A stretch of DNA of 64,000 nucleotides from positions 1 to 64,000 of the forward strand of contig CAAGBT010000065.1 of assembly GCA_900768135.1 (NCBI GenBank). Direction: 5' to 3'. Numbering within the stretch: position 1 is the first letter of the stretch; each line of letters begins with the position of its first letter. Below the pieces are notes generated by a model, which was not told the origin of the DNA, did no database searches, and saw nothing but the letters and a program-made list of their open reading frames with translations. The stretch is from an uncultured Oscillospiraceae bacterium. Lineage in GTDB: Bacteria > Bacillota > Clostridia > Oscillospirales > Oscillospiraceae. This document shows, in pieces, positions 49,212 through 57,198 of the stretch. Made by a program: the position numbers and the translations under genes.

Positions 49212-50456
49212 ATGAACGGTTTTTCGCTCAAGGAGCGTATGCTGCTGGGCCTTTCCTCCCCTGCCGCGCAGTGCGAGGGCGGCGAGCTGGAGAGCAGCTG
49301 GATCTACTGGTGGGGACTGGGCAATATCCGCGACGGCGCTTCCCCCGCCGTTGCCGCGCAGCACACGCAGCACTGGCAGGAGGACGCCGCGCTGCTGCGC
49401 GAACTGGGCGTAACGGCGCACCGGATGGGCATCGACTGGACGCGCGTAGAGCCGCACGAGGAGGAATTTGACGAGGCCGAGCTTGCGCGCTACCGCGCGG
49501 AGCTGACCTCCCTGCGCAAGGCCGGCATCCGTGTCCAGCTTGAGCTGCACCACTTCAACGACCCCGTCTGGTTCGCAGAGCGCGGCGGCTTTGAGCGGGT
49601 GGAAAACTTCTCCTGCTATCTGCATTATGTCGAACACGTCGCCGCCGCGCTGGGCGACCTCGTGGACGAATACATCACCTTTGCCGAGCCGAACGCCTAC
49701 GCCCTCGGCGGATATCTTGGCGGCGGCTTTCCGCCGGGCAAAAACAACGTTTCCTCCTGCTTCCGCGTGCTGACGCGCATGGCGGAATGCCATATGCACG
49801 CCTACGGGCTGCTCCATTCGATCCACCGCGCGATGGGCTACGGCGACTGCCGCGTCAGCGTATCGCTGCGGCTGAACGATTTCGTTCCCGCGCGGGACGG
49901 CTTTCCTGCGCGCCCGCTTGCCGACGGCGCGCGGCGCGCGTTTGACGCCGCCTTCCGCGCCTTCTATCTCGGGCGCATCCGCCTGCCGATGAAGCACAGC
50001 AGCATTCTGACGCCAGGGCTTTATGCAGACTTTCTCGCGCTCGACTGGCAGGGCTTTACGCCCGTCGCCAGCCTTGCCGACACCACGCCGGCCAACGACG
50101 CTCCCGATTCCTCCGCACCGGAAACGCTGCTCGCTGCGCTGGAGGCGCTTCATGCGCTTTGTCCGCTGCCGCTCTCCGTCACGCTCCACGGCACAGAGGA
50201 CGATATCCGCGTGCCGTATCTTTTCGAACATCTGCGCGCACTGAGCGAAAGCCCGCTGCCCATCGAGCGCTGCTTTTACGGCGCGTTTACCGATGGGTTC
50301 GAGTGGCTTGATGGGCAGAGCGAGCGCCGCGGCATCGTCCACGTTGATTTTGACACGCAGCGGCGCGAACCGACCGACGCCTACGAGCTGCTGCACGCCA
50401 TCCTTTCCCGCGGCGGCGCGGATGATGCGCTCTATGCGGAATACTTTGAAGAATGA
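49212..50456 (+). CDS. Glycoside hydrolase family 1-like protein with missing nucleophile
   Basis: The 414-residue protein has the GH1 barrel: QCEGG near the N-terminus, RMGIDWTRVEP, LHHFNDPVWF, ITFAEPNAYALGGY, and at the end GFEWLDGQSERRGIVHVDF (split: GFEWLDG, RRGIVHVDF). Glu159 in FAEP corresponds to the acid/base Glu of the TFNEP motif, although the Asn before it is Ala. The ITENG motif that carries the nucleophile Glu is replaced by VTLHG (Leu325). It therefore cannot act by the normal retaining mechanism. No signal peptide. It is shorter than typical GH1 enzymes (about 450-480). It has its own strong promoter and terminator. Confidence 0.8.
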   Translation: MNGFSLKERMLLGLSSPAAQCEGGELESSWIYWWGLGNIRDGASPAVAAQHTQHWQEDAALLRELGVTAHRMGIDWTRVEPHEEEFDEAELARYRAELTSLRKAGIRVQLELHHFNDPVWFAERGGFERVENFSCYLHYVEHVAAALGDLVDEYITFAEPNAYALGGYLGGGFPPGKNNVSSCFRVLTRMAECHMHAYGLLHSIHRAMGYGDCRVSVSLRLNDFVPARDGFPARPLADGARRAFDAAFRAFYLGRIRLPMKHSSILTPGLYADFLALDWQGFTPVASLADTTPANDAPDSSAPETLLAALEALHALCPLPLSVTLHGTEDDIRVPYLFEHLRALSESPLPIERCFYGAFTDGFEWLDGQSERRGIVHVDFDTQRREPTDAYELLHAILSRGGADDALYAEYFEE

Positions 50457-50458
50457 CG

Positions 50459-50498
50459 GCTGAAAAGCGGCGCCTGCGCGCCGCTTTTCAGCGTTTTC
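50459..50498 (+). terminator. Terminator of the GH1-like gene
   Basis: A perfect 15-base stem (GCTGAAAAGCGGCGC) with a four-base loop is followed by GTTTTCTT, three bases past the stop codon. Confidence 0.8.
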
Positions 50499-50555
50499 TT
50501 CCCTTTATAGCTGCTCTGCCTATTCAGATAATTTATCACTCCATCCCTTTACTTT

Positions 50556-50584
50556 TTGCATGCGCGGTGTTACAGTTGCATACT
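50556..50584 (+). promoter_or_regulatory. Possible promoter of the hydrogenase operon
   Basis: TTGCAT and CATACT are 17 bases apart. A small inverted repeat ACAGT-TGCAT-ACTGT (50572-50586) lies over the -10. Confidence 0.4.
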
Positions 50585-50622
50585 GTTGTAGACTACTTAT
50601 TTGCAAGGGAAGAGAGAGTACC

Positions 50623-51414
50623 ATGGCAAGAATTTTTCTGCTCAAGGGCGACATTGAGCGCCCAGGCTATGTAGACATCCCCGAGGAGGCGACCACGCTG
50701 CGCGAGGTCGTTTACGGGCTCGGCGGCGGCATTCCCGGCGGAAAGGCGTGCAAAGCGGTGCAGATCGGCGGCCCCAGCGGCGGCCTGCTCACCGCAGAAC
50801 AGCTTGACCTGCCGCTGCATTTTCAAAAGCTCAAGCCCTACGGCATCCGCCGCGGCGACAGTGTGATCACCGTTCTCGATGAAGACCGCTGCATGGTGGA
50901 CGTTGCCGCGCGCTTCATGGAATATACGCAGACGGAGTTCTGCGGCAAGTGCGTTCCCTGCCGCGAAGGCACCAAGCGCATGAATGAGCTGCTTTGGGCG
51001 CTGAAGGATTACCGGCTCAGCCGCGGAGAGTTTTCACTGCTCACCGACCTTGGCGAGATGATCTCCATCACGGCTTTTTGCAACCTTGGCAAGAACTCGT
51101 TCCATACGCTGGAAACGGCCGTAAAATATTTTCCGGAAGAATTTGAGGCGCATCTGAACGGCGGCTGCACGCTTTGCGCGGCGGATCGCCCGCCCATTGA
51201 GCCAGGCGACCTGCCTTACAACCGCATCCGTCTCGTTGTTGACCCAACGATCTGCCGCGGATGCAGCAAGTGCGCGCGCAACTGCCATGCCGAGGCGATC
51301 ACCGGCGTACTCCGTTCTCCGTTCTCGATCGATCCGGAAAAGTGCGTAAAATGCTATACCTGCATCGAGGCCTGCCCCTTTGATGCGATCCGGGAGGTGG
51401 AGATCGATGGCTAA
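50623..51414 (+). CDS. NuoF/HydB-like iron-sulfur subunit without flavin/NADH domain
   Basis: The start at 50623 (MARIFLLKG) has a GGGAAGAGAGAG purine run upstream; 263 residues. It holds an SLBB-like region (about 5-85), the NADH_4Fe-4S domain (about 100-185) with CGKCVPCREG and a later Cys in GGCTLC, and two C-terminal [4Fe-4S] ferredoxin motifs (CRGCSKCARNCHAEA, CVKCYTCIEACPFDA). The N-terminal FMN and NADH-binding domain of NuoF/HydB, some 200 residues, is absent and no separate gene for it is seen. It overlaps hydA by eight bases, so both are made together. Confidence 0.88.
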   Translation: MARIFLLKGDIERPGYVDIPEEATTLREVVYGLGGGIPGGKACKAVQIGGPSGGLLTAEQLDLPLHFQKLKPYGIRRGDSVITVLDEDRCMVDVAARFMEYTQTEFCGKCVPCREGTKRMNELLWALKDYRLSRGEFSLLTDLGEMISITAFCNLGKNSFHTLETAVKYFPEEFEAHLNGGCTLCAADRPPIEPGDLPYNRIRLVVDPTICRGCSKCARNCHAEAITGVLRSPFSIDPEKCVKCYTCIEACPFDAIREVEIDG

Positions 51415-53104
51415 GGGCATCATGTATGTGGATAACATCCGCGTGGAATTCGACGAGGGCGCAAGCGTGATGGACGTGTGCCGCAAGGCGGGCGTGGAAA
51501 TGCCGAACTTCTGCTTTCACTCCGATCTTTCCGTTTACGGCGCGTGCCGGATGTGCATGGTGGAGGACGTTGACACTGGGCGCATCGACGCCGCCTGCAC
51601 CACCGCGCCGAAGAACGGAATGCGCATCCGCACCAACACCTCGCGCCTTCTCAAGTACCGCCGCATGACCCTGGAGCTGATGCTCTCGGCGCATTGCCGC
51701 GACTGCACGACCTGCGAGAAAAACCGCGCCTGCCGCCTGCAGGAGATGGCCGTCCGCTTCGGCATCCATCACGTCCGCTTCAACGATACGCGCGAACACA
51801 TCCCCGAGGACCATTCCTCGCCCGCCGTTGCGGTCAACTACAACAAGTGCATCCTCTGCGGCGACTGCGTGCGCGTATGCCAGGAAGTGCAGGGCATGGG
51901 CATTCTGCACTTCGCCGGGCGCGGGCCGGGACTTCACATCGAGGCCGGCAGCGATCAGCCGCTTGCCGCCACGCACTGCGTCAGCTGCGGCCAGTGCGCC
52001 GCTGTGTGTACCACCGGCGCCATCACCATAAAAAACGACATCGGCGAGGCCTGGCGCGCGCTGCACGATCCGCAAAAGCGCATCGTCATTCAGATCGCTC
52101 CCGCCGTCCGCGTGGCGCTCGGCGAGGCCTACGGCCTGCCCGCCGGCGAAAACGTGCTGGACAAGCTCGTCACCGCGCTCAAGATCATGGGCGCCGACGA
52201 GATCTACGATACGATCTTCGGCGCGGATCTCACGGTGCGCGAGGAATCCGCCGAGTTTCTGCGCCGCCTGGAAAGCGGCGAGAATCTTCCGCTGATGACC
52301 TCCTGCTGCCCCGCCTGGGTGCGCTATGTGGAGCAGGAGCGCCCGCAGTTCATTAAAAATCTTTCCTCCGCGCTCTCTCCCATGCAAATGCTCGCCACCG
52401 TCCTCAAGGACAAGTACCGCGAAAAGGACGCGGCGGACGGGCGGACGACCTATCACATCGCCGTTATGCCCTGCACCGCCAAGAAGATGGAAGCGGGCCG
52501 CGCGGAGTTCCGGCGCGACGGCGTTCCCAACGTGGATCTTGTGCTGACCACGCAGGAGGTCATAAAAATGATCAAGGAGTCTGGCATCCGCTTCCAGCTG
52601 CTGGAAAAGGAAGCGCCCGACCTGCCATTCGGCATGGGCAGCGGCGCAGCCGAGATCTTCGGCACGAGCGGCGGCGTGGCGGAGGCCGTTGTGCGCTGCT
52701 GCCTTCCCGATAAGAGCAGGAACGCTCTCCGTATGCTGGAACACAGCGGGCTGCGCGGCACGGAGCCGGTCCGCTTCGTCACGCTCCCCATCGGCGAGCG
52801 CGAGGTGCGCCTTGCCATCGTACACGGTTTGGGCAACGCGGCGAAGCTGCTCGATCAGATCGAAAGCGGCGAGGTGCAGGTCGATCTGGTCGAGGTCATG
52901 TCCTGCCGCACCGGATGCGTCGGCGGCGCAGGGCAGCCCTATGCGCTGATGGGCAAAAAGCTGCAGCGCGCACAGGGACTCTACGAGATCGACCGCAGCG
53001 CGATGTTCAAGCGGAGCGAGCGCAACCCCGTTATCAACGCCATGTATGACGCCGGGCTGGACGAGCGCGCGCACGAGCTGCTGCACCACACCTACGACGA
53101 ATGA
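51407..53104 (+). CDS. hydA: [FeFe] hydrogenase catalytic subunit HydA
   Basis: The start at 51407 (MAKGIMYV) overlaps the previous gene; 565 residues. The N-terminus has a [2Fe-2S] domain (Cys in HSDLSVYGACRMCMV, ACTTAP), then a His-Cys site HCRDCTTCEKNRAC, and two [4Fe-4S] motifs (CILCGDCVRVCQE, CVSCGQCAAVCTTG). The H-cluster motifs are TSCCPAW, MPCTAKKMEAGR and MSCRTGCVGGAGQP; the last differs slightly from the usual MACPGGCxxGGGQP. It produces or takes up H2 in the cytoplasm. The partner is the flavin-less subunit encoded before it; maturation genes hydEFG are not in the window. Confidence 0.93.
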   Translation: MAKGIMYVDNIRVEFDEGASVMDVCRKAGVEMPNFCFHSDLSVYGACRMCMVEDVDTGRIDAACTTAPKNGMRIRTNTSRLLKYRRMTLELMLSAHCRDCTTCEKNRACRLQEMAVRFGIHHVRFNDTREHIPEDHSSPAVAVNYNKCILCGDCVRVCQEVQGMGILHFAGRGPGLHIEAGSDQPLAATHCVSCGQCAAVCTTGAITIKNDIGEAWRALHDPQKRIVIQIAPAVRVALGEAYGLPAGENVLDKLVTALKIMGADEIYDTIFGADLTVREESAEFLRRLESGENLPLMTSCCPAWVRYVEQERPQFIKNLSSALSPMQMLATVLKDKYREKDAADGRTTYHIAVMPCTAKKMEAGRAEFRRDGVPNVDLVLTTQEVIKMIKESGIRFQLLEKEAPDLPFGMGSGAAEIFGTSGGVAEAVVRCCLPDKSRNALRMLEHSGLRGTEPVRFVTLPIGEREVRLAIVHGLGNAAKLLDQIESGEVQVDLVEVMSCRTGCVGGAGQPYALMGKKLQRAQGLYEIDRSAMFKRSERNPVINAMYDAGLDERAHELLHHTYDE

Positions 53105-53148
53105 CGATAACGGCCGCCCGAAACGGGCGGCCGTTATCGTCATTTTTG
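53101..53148 (+). terminator. Very strong terminator at the hydA stop
   Basis: A perfect 20-base inverted repeat (left arm from 53101, right arm ending 53143) with an AAA loop is followed by TTTTTG. The left arm includes the hydA stop codon. Confidence 0.9.
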
Positions 53149-53159
53149 TTCAAAACGCT

Positions 53160-53176
53160 TATTACTTTTTGTAATA
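53160..53176. promoter_or_regulatory. Inverted repeat upstream of the second LysR promoter
   Basis: TATTAC and GTAATA flank TTTTT, 7 bases before the -35 box. Dyads of this size upstream of -35 are typical autoregulatory sites of LysR proteins. Confidence 0.5.
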
Positions 53177-53182
53177 GGTCTA

Positions 53183-53211
53183 TTGACAAACGCCGATCTT
53201 TTTAATAATAT
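53183..53211 (+). promoter_or_regulatory. Sigma-A promoter of the second LysR gene
   Basis: A perfect TTGACA and TAATAT are exactly 17 bases apart. Confidence 0.7.
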
Positions 53212-53252
53212 ATTTTTGAAATAGCATTACATTTTTTGAATTGGAGAGCATC

Positions 53253-54149
53253 ATGGAAGTCCGCAATCTCGTCACCTTTCTAAAGGTCACGGAACTTAAA
53301 AGCTTTTCCCGCGCGGCAGAGGCGCTGGATTACTCCCAATCCGCCGTTACGGTGCAGATCCAGCAGCTGGAGCGTGAGCTTGGCGTGCAGCTGTTCGACC
53401 GCATCGGCAAAACCGTTTCCATCACGCAGTATGGCAAGGATTTTGTCGCCTACGCGCGCGACGTGGTCAGCGCCATTGCCCGGGCCAGCGCCTTTGCCTC
53501 CGCCGACTCGGAGCTAACGGGCGCCGTGCGGGTCGGCACGCTCAACTCCCTGCTTACCGCCTCGTTCTCCGATATCGTTCCGCTGTTCCACGAGCGCTTT
53601 CCCCGCGTAATGACCAATCTGCACGCGGGCAACATTGCCTCGATCACGGAGATGCTGGTAAAGAACGAGCTGGATATGATCTACACGCTCGACGAGCAGA
53701 TCTTCGACACGCAGTTTGTGAAGGTTTTCGAGGCGCAGGAGGACGTGGTCGTTGTTACAAACGCGGAAAATCCGCTTGCCGCGCGCAGTGATGTCCGTCT
53801 TGCCGACCTTGTTTCCCATCCGTTCATCCTGATGAACCACGGCAATCCCTACCGCGACCAGTTTGACCGCGAGCTGGCCCGCCAGGGCCTTGGCGTGGAT
53901 CCGTTCCTTGAGCTGGAGAGCGACACGCTTGCCCTGCGCCTGATCCGCGAGAACCCGGAGTACCTCTCCGTGCTGCCGTTCTACACGGTGGAGATGAGCA
54001 TTCACAAGGACAACCTCGCCATCGTTCCCGTGTCCGACTGCCAGATGCGGCAGTGGCGGCAGGTGCTTTATCACCGCAACAAGGTCATTACCCCGCAGAT
54101 CCAGGGAATGCTCGATGCGATCCTTGAGGTCGCGCGCAAGCCGTTCTGA
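53253..54149 (+). CDS. LysR family transcriptional regulator
   Basis: The start at 53253 (MEVRNLVTF) follows GGAGAG by six bases; an upstream TTG in frame overlaps this site. The 298-residue protein has the winged helix-turn-helix (about 1-60; FSRAAEALDYSQSAVTVQIQQLE) and a ligand-binding domain (about 88-295). Its ligand is unknown. It lies right behind hydA on the same strand but is isolated by a strong terminator and has its own promoter with a dyad, so control of the hydrogenase operon is possible but not shown. Confidence 0.88.
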   Translation: MEVRNLVTFLKVTELKSFSRAAEALDYSQSAVTVQIQQLERELGVQLFDRIGKTVSITQYGKDFVAYARDVVSAIARASAFASADSELTGAVRVGTLNSLLTASFSDIVPLFHERFPRVMTNLHAGNIASITEMLVKNELDMIYTLDEQIFDTQFVKVFEAQEDVVVVTNAENPLAARSDVRLADLVSHPFILMNHGNPYRDQFDRELARQGLGVDPFLELESDTLALRLIRENPEYLSVLPFYTVEMSIHKDNLAIVPVSDCQMRQWRQVLYHRNKVITPQIQGMLDAILEVARKPF

Positions 54150-54166
54150 GAGTACGGTCATTCTGC

Positions 54167-54198
54167 GAAGACGCGCTTTCCGGCGCGTCTTCTTTTTT
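54167..54198 (+). terminator. Terminator of the second LysR gene
   Basis: A perfect 10-base stem (GAAGACGCGC) with a six-base loop is followed by TTTTTT. Confidence 0.85.
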
Positions 54199-54238
54199 AT
54201 GCACATGACCGCAATCGCTCCAAAAGGCGAAAAAAGTA

Positions 54239-54267
54239 GTGCAAAAACGGAAAAAGCGCGGTATAAT
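54239..54267 (+). promoter_or_regulatory. Promoter of the proline operon
   Basis: A perfect TATAAT at 54262 has a weak -35 (GTGCAA) 17 bases upstream. No T-box or riboswitch-like structure is seen in the 55-base leader. Confidence 0.5.
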
Positions 54268-54321
54268 GGGGGACAAATTTATTGCGCCGCACTGCCGGCG
54301 CATGAAACGGAGTGATGATCG

Positions 54322-55104
54322 ATGCGGATCGTTGTAAAGGTAGGCACCTCTACGCTGGCCTATCCCACAGGACGGCTGAATATTCAGCGCATGGAGCGCT
54401 TCTGCAAGGTGCTGAGCGACCTGAAGAATATGGGGCATGAGATCATACTGGTCTCTTCCGGCGCCATAGCCATGGGCTTCGGCAAGCTGAACCTGAGCGA
54501 GCGGCCGAAGGACGTCCCGACCAAGCAGGCGTCTGCGGCGGTCGGCCAATGCGAACTGATGTACACCTACGACAAGCTTTTCACCGAATACAACCACACC
54601 GTTGCGCAGCTGCTCATCACCGCCGCCGACATTGAAGAAGGCGGCGTGCGCAAGCAGAACTTCCACAACACGCTGGAGCGGCTGCTGGAGCTGGGCGCGC
54701 TGCCGGTCATCAACGAGAACGACACTTTCTCCACTGCTGAATTCGGCATCGGCGACAACGACACGCTTTCCGCCATCGTGGCGGCGGCGGTCAGGGCAGA
54801 TCTGCTGATTCTGTTGTCGGATATCGACGGGCTGTTTGACGGCGACCCGCGCAAGAACCCGGAAGCGAAGCTGATCGACACGGTGGGCGTCATCGATGAA
54901 CACATCATCGCGCTCGGCGGTGGGAGCGGCTCCAGCCTTGGCACCGGCGGCATGGCGACCAAGCTGCGCGCCGCGCAGACGGCGACGGCCGCTGGCTGCG
55001 AGATGGTCATTGCCAACGGGCAGACGCCCGAGCTGCTGTACGACATTACTGCCGGCAAGCGCATCGGCACACGGTTTCTCGCCGGAGGGAGGACGAACGA
55101 ATGA
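54322..55104 (+). CDS. proB: ProB, glutamate 5-kinase
   Basis: The 260-residue protein is an amino-acid kinase domain only, beginning VVKVGTSTLAYPTGRLN and with NENDTFSTAEFGIGDNDTLSAIVA, LLSDIDGLFDGDPRK and GGMATKLRAA (in parts). The PUA domain of longer ProB enzymes is missing, as in many Firmicutes. It phosphorylates glutamate in the first step of proline synthesis and is usually feedback-inhibited by proline. The proA start overlaps its end by four bases. Confidence 0.95.
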   Translation: MRIVVKVGTSTLAYPTGRLNIQRMERFCKVLSDLKNMGHEIILVSSGAIAMGFGKLNLSERPKDVPTKQASAAVGQCELMYTYDKLFTEYNHTVAQLLITAADIEEGGVRKQNFHNTLERLLELGALPVINENDTFSTAEFGIGDNDTLSAIVAAAVRADLLILLSDIDGLFDGDPRKNPEAKLIDTVGVIDEHIIALGGGSGSSLGTGGMATKLRAAQTATAAGCEMVIANGQTPELLYDITAGKRIGTRFLAGGRTNE

Positions 55105-56360
55105 ACAGCACGACAGAGCTATTGACCCGCACGAAACAGGCATGGAAAAGCATCCGCAGCGCCGGTCCGGAAGAAAAGAACCGGCTGCTGCTGGCCATGG
55201 CAGAAAGTCTTGAACGCAGCAGCGCGGATATCCTGCGCAGCAATGCGGAGGATATGGACGCCGCGCGCGGCACGATCTCCGACGTGATGCTCGACCGCCT
55301 TGCCCTGAGTGAGGCGCGGATCGGCGCGATGGCGGACGGCACCCGCGCCGCCGCCGCGCTGCCCGACCACACAGGGCGCGCGCTGACGCAGTTTACCCGC
55401 CCGAACGGCATGACCATCACCAAGCGGCAGGTACCGCTCGGTCTTGTTGCCATCATTTATGAAAGCCGCCCGAACGTCACCTCAGATGCGGCGGCGCTGT
55501 GCATTAAAAGCGGCAATGTGTGTATGCTGCGCAGCGGCAGAGAGGCCTATCGCTCCTCGCACGCCATCGTCACCGCGCTGAAGGACGGCATTGAGGCTGC
55601 CGGCGGCGACCCCGACATTGTAAACATCGTGGAGGACACGAGCCACGCCAGCGCGCAGACGCTGATGACCGCCGACGGGCTGGTGGATCTCCTGATCCCG
55701 CGCGGCGGCGCCGGCCTGATCCGCGCGTGCGTGGAGAGCGCCACCGTTCCCTGCATCGAAACGGGAACGGGCATTTGCCATGTGTACGTTGACCGCGACG
55801 CCGACCTTGATATGGCGGTCAAGATCATCGTAAACGCCAAGACGAGCCGTCCCTCCGTATGCAATGCGGAGGAGGTCTGCCTGGTCCACCGCGACATTGC
55901 GCAGGCGTTTCTCCCAAAGCTGAAGGCCGCGCTTGTTGATGCGCGCAGCGCGGCGGGGCTTGTCCCGGTCGAGCTGCGGCTCAACGCCGCCGCCCGCCGG
56001 ATCATCCCCGGCACGGAGGCCTCGGAGCGCGACTTCGACACAGAGTTTCTGGACTATATCCTCGCCGTGGCGGTCGTGGACGATCTGGACGCAGCCATTG
56101 CGCACATCCAGCGCCACTCCACGCACCACAGCGACTGCATCGTCACGGAAAATGCCGACGCCGCCGCCCGCTTTGAGGACGAGGTGGACAGCGCCGCGGT
56201 ATACGTCAATGTTTCCACGCGCTTCACCGATGGCGGCGAATTCGGCCTTGGCTGCGAAATGGGGATCTCTACGCAGAAGCTCCATGCGCGCGGCCCGATG
56301 GGGCTGGACGAGCTGAGTACCTATAAATATATCATCACCGGCAACGGCCAGACACGGTAA
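55101..56360 (+). CDS. proA: ProA, glutamate-5-semialdehyde dehydrogenase
   Basis: The 419-residue aldehyde dehydrogenase-type protein has the PLGLVAIIYESRPNVTSDAAALC segment (in parts), the LLIPRGGAGLIRACVESATVPCIETGTGICHVYVD region, and the catalytic Cys in KTSRPSVCNAEE. It reduces glutamyl phosphate with NADPH in the second step of proline synthesis. It overlaps proB and is 11 bases ahead of proC. Confidence 0.95.
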   Translation: MNSTTELLTRTKQAWKSIRSAGPEEKNRLLLAMAESLERSSADILRSNAEDMDAARGTISDVMLDRLALSEARIGAMADGTRAAAALPDHTGRALTQFTRPNGMTITKRQVPLGLVAIIYESRPNVTSDAAALCIKSGNVCMLRSGREAYRSSHAIVTALKDGIEAAGGDPDIVNIVEDTSHASAQTLMTADGLVDLLIPRGGAGLIRACVESATVPCIETGTGICHVYVDRDADLDMAVKIIVNAKTSRPSVCNAEEVCLVHRDIAQAFLPKLKAALVDARSAAGLVPVELRLNAAARRIIPGTEASERDFDTEFLDYILAVAVVDDLDAAIAHIQRHSTHHSDCIVTENADAAARFEDEVDSAAVYVNVSTRFTDGGEFGLGCEMGISTQKLHARGPMGLDELSTYKYIITGNGQTR

Positions 56361-56371
56361 GGAGACGGATT

Positions 56372-57172
56372 ATGGCAAATTATCAGGCAGGTTTTATTGG
56401 CGCGGGCAGCATGGGCGGCGCTCTTGCCGCTGCCGCCGCACGAGCCGTTACAGGGCAGAGGGTCGCTGTTGCCTGCAGCACAGCGGAGCGCTCCGCAGCC
56501 GCCGCACGGCGGCTGGGCTGCACCGCCGAAACGGCGGAGGTCATTCTGCGGGACAGCCGCTTCATCTTTCTCGGCGTTAAGCCGCAGGCAGTTGAAGGCG
56601 TTATCGCCCCGCTGAAGGGCGAAATCGCCGCATCGCAGGGCGTTTTTGTCTCGATGCTCGCCGGAACGAGCCTCGCCCGGCTGGAGGAGCTGCTCGGCGC
56701 AGACAAGAAGATCATCCGCATCATGCCGAACACCCCCTGCGCCGTTGGACAGGGACTGACGCTCTTTTGCTCCAACGGGAACGTTACGCCGATGGAGCTG
56801 GACGCCTTCAAGGCTCTTTTGTCCTTTTCCGGCGTACTCGATCCCCTGCCGGAGCGGCTCATCGACGCGGCGAGCGCCATCTCCGGCTGCGGGCCGGCTT
56901 ACGCCTATCTTTTTATCGAGGCGCTGGCCGACGGCGGCGTGAAAAACGGTCTTCCCCGCGCCAAGGCCACTGAATACGCAGGGCAGATGCTGCTTGGCAG
57001 CGCCGCGATGGCGCTGCGCAGCGGCAAGCATCCCGGAATGCTGAAGGACGAGGTGTGCAGCCCCGGCGGCAGCACCATTGCAGGCGTTGCCGCGCTGGAG
57101 CGCGCCGGATTCCGCGCCGCCTGCATCAATGCGGTGGATGCGGCGGTCGAGCGTACCAGAGCGCTGGGCTGA
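56372..57172 (+). CDS. proC: ProC, pyrroline-5-carboxylate reductase
   Basis: The 266-residue protein starts with the NADP-binding GFIGAGSMGGALA and has the ISGCGPAYAYLFIEALADGGV and SPGGSTIAGVAALE motifs of ProC. It reduces pyrroline-5-carboxylate to proline and completes the pathway begun by ProB and ProA. The amidohydrolase gene follows after 26 bases. Confidence 0.95.
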   Translation: MANYQAGFIGAGSMGGALAAAAARAVTGQRVAVACSTAERSAAAARRLGCTAETAEVILRDSRFIFLGVKPQAVEGVIAPLKGEIAASQGVFVSMLAGTSLARLEELLGADKKIIRIMPNTPCAVGQGLTLFCSNGNVTPMELDAFKALLSFSGVLDPLPERLIDAASAISGCGPAYAYLFIEALADGGVKNGLPRAKATEYAGQMLLGSAAMALRSGKHPGMLKDEVCSPGGSTIAGVAALERAGFRAACINAVDAAVERTRALG

Positions 57173-57198
57173 CGGGAAAGGGAAGGCGAACGCACATC

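Noticed and set aside
48342..50396. A minus-strand open frame of 684 codons opposite ssb and the GH1-like gene
   Set aside because: It spans two real genes and their promoters in the antisense sense; composition is typical of a shadow frame.
51299..53143. A minus-strand open frame of 614 codons opposite hydA
   Set aside because: Antisense to hydA, whose Fe-S and H-cluster motifs are unambiguous.
54268..54321. T-box or proline riboswitch before proB
   Set aside because: The leader is only about 55 bases and shows no T-box sequence or terminator/antiterminator pair.
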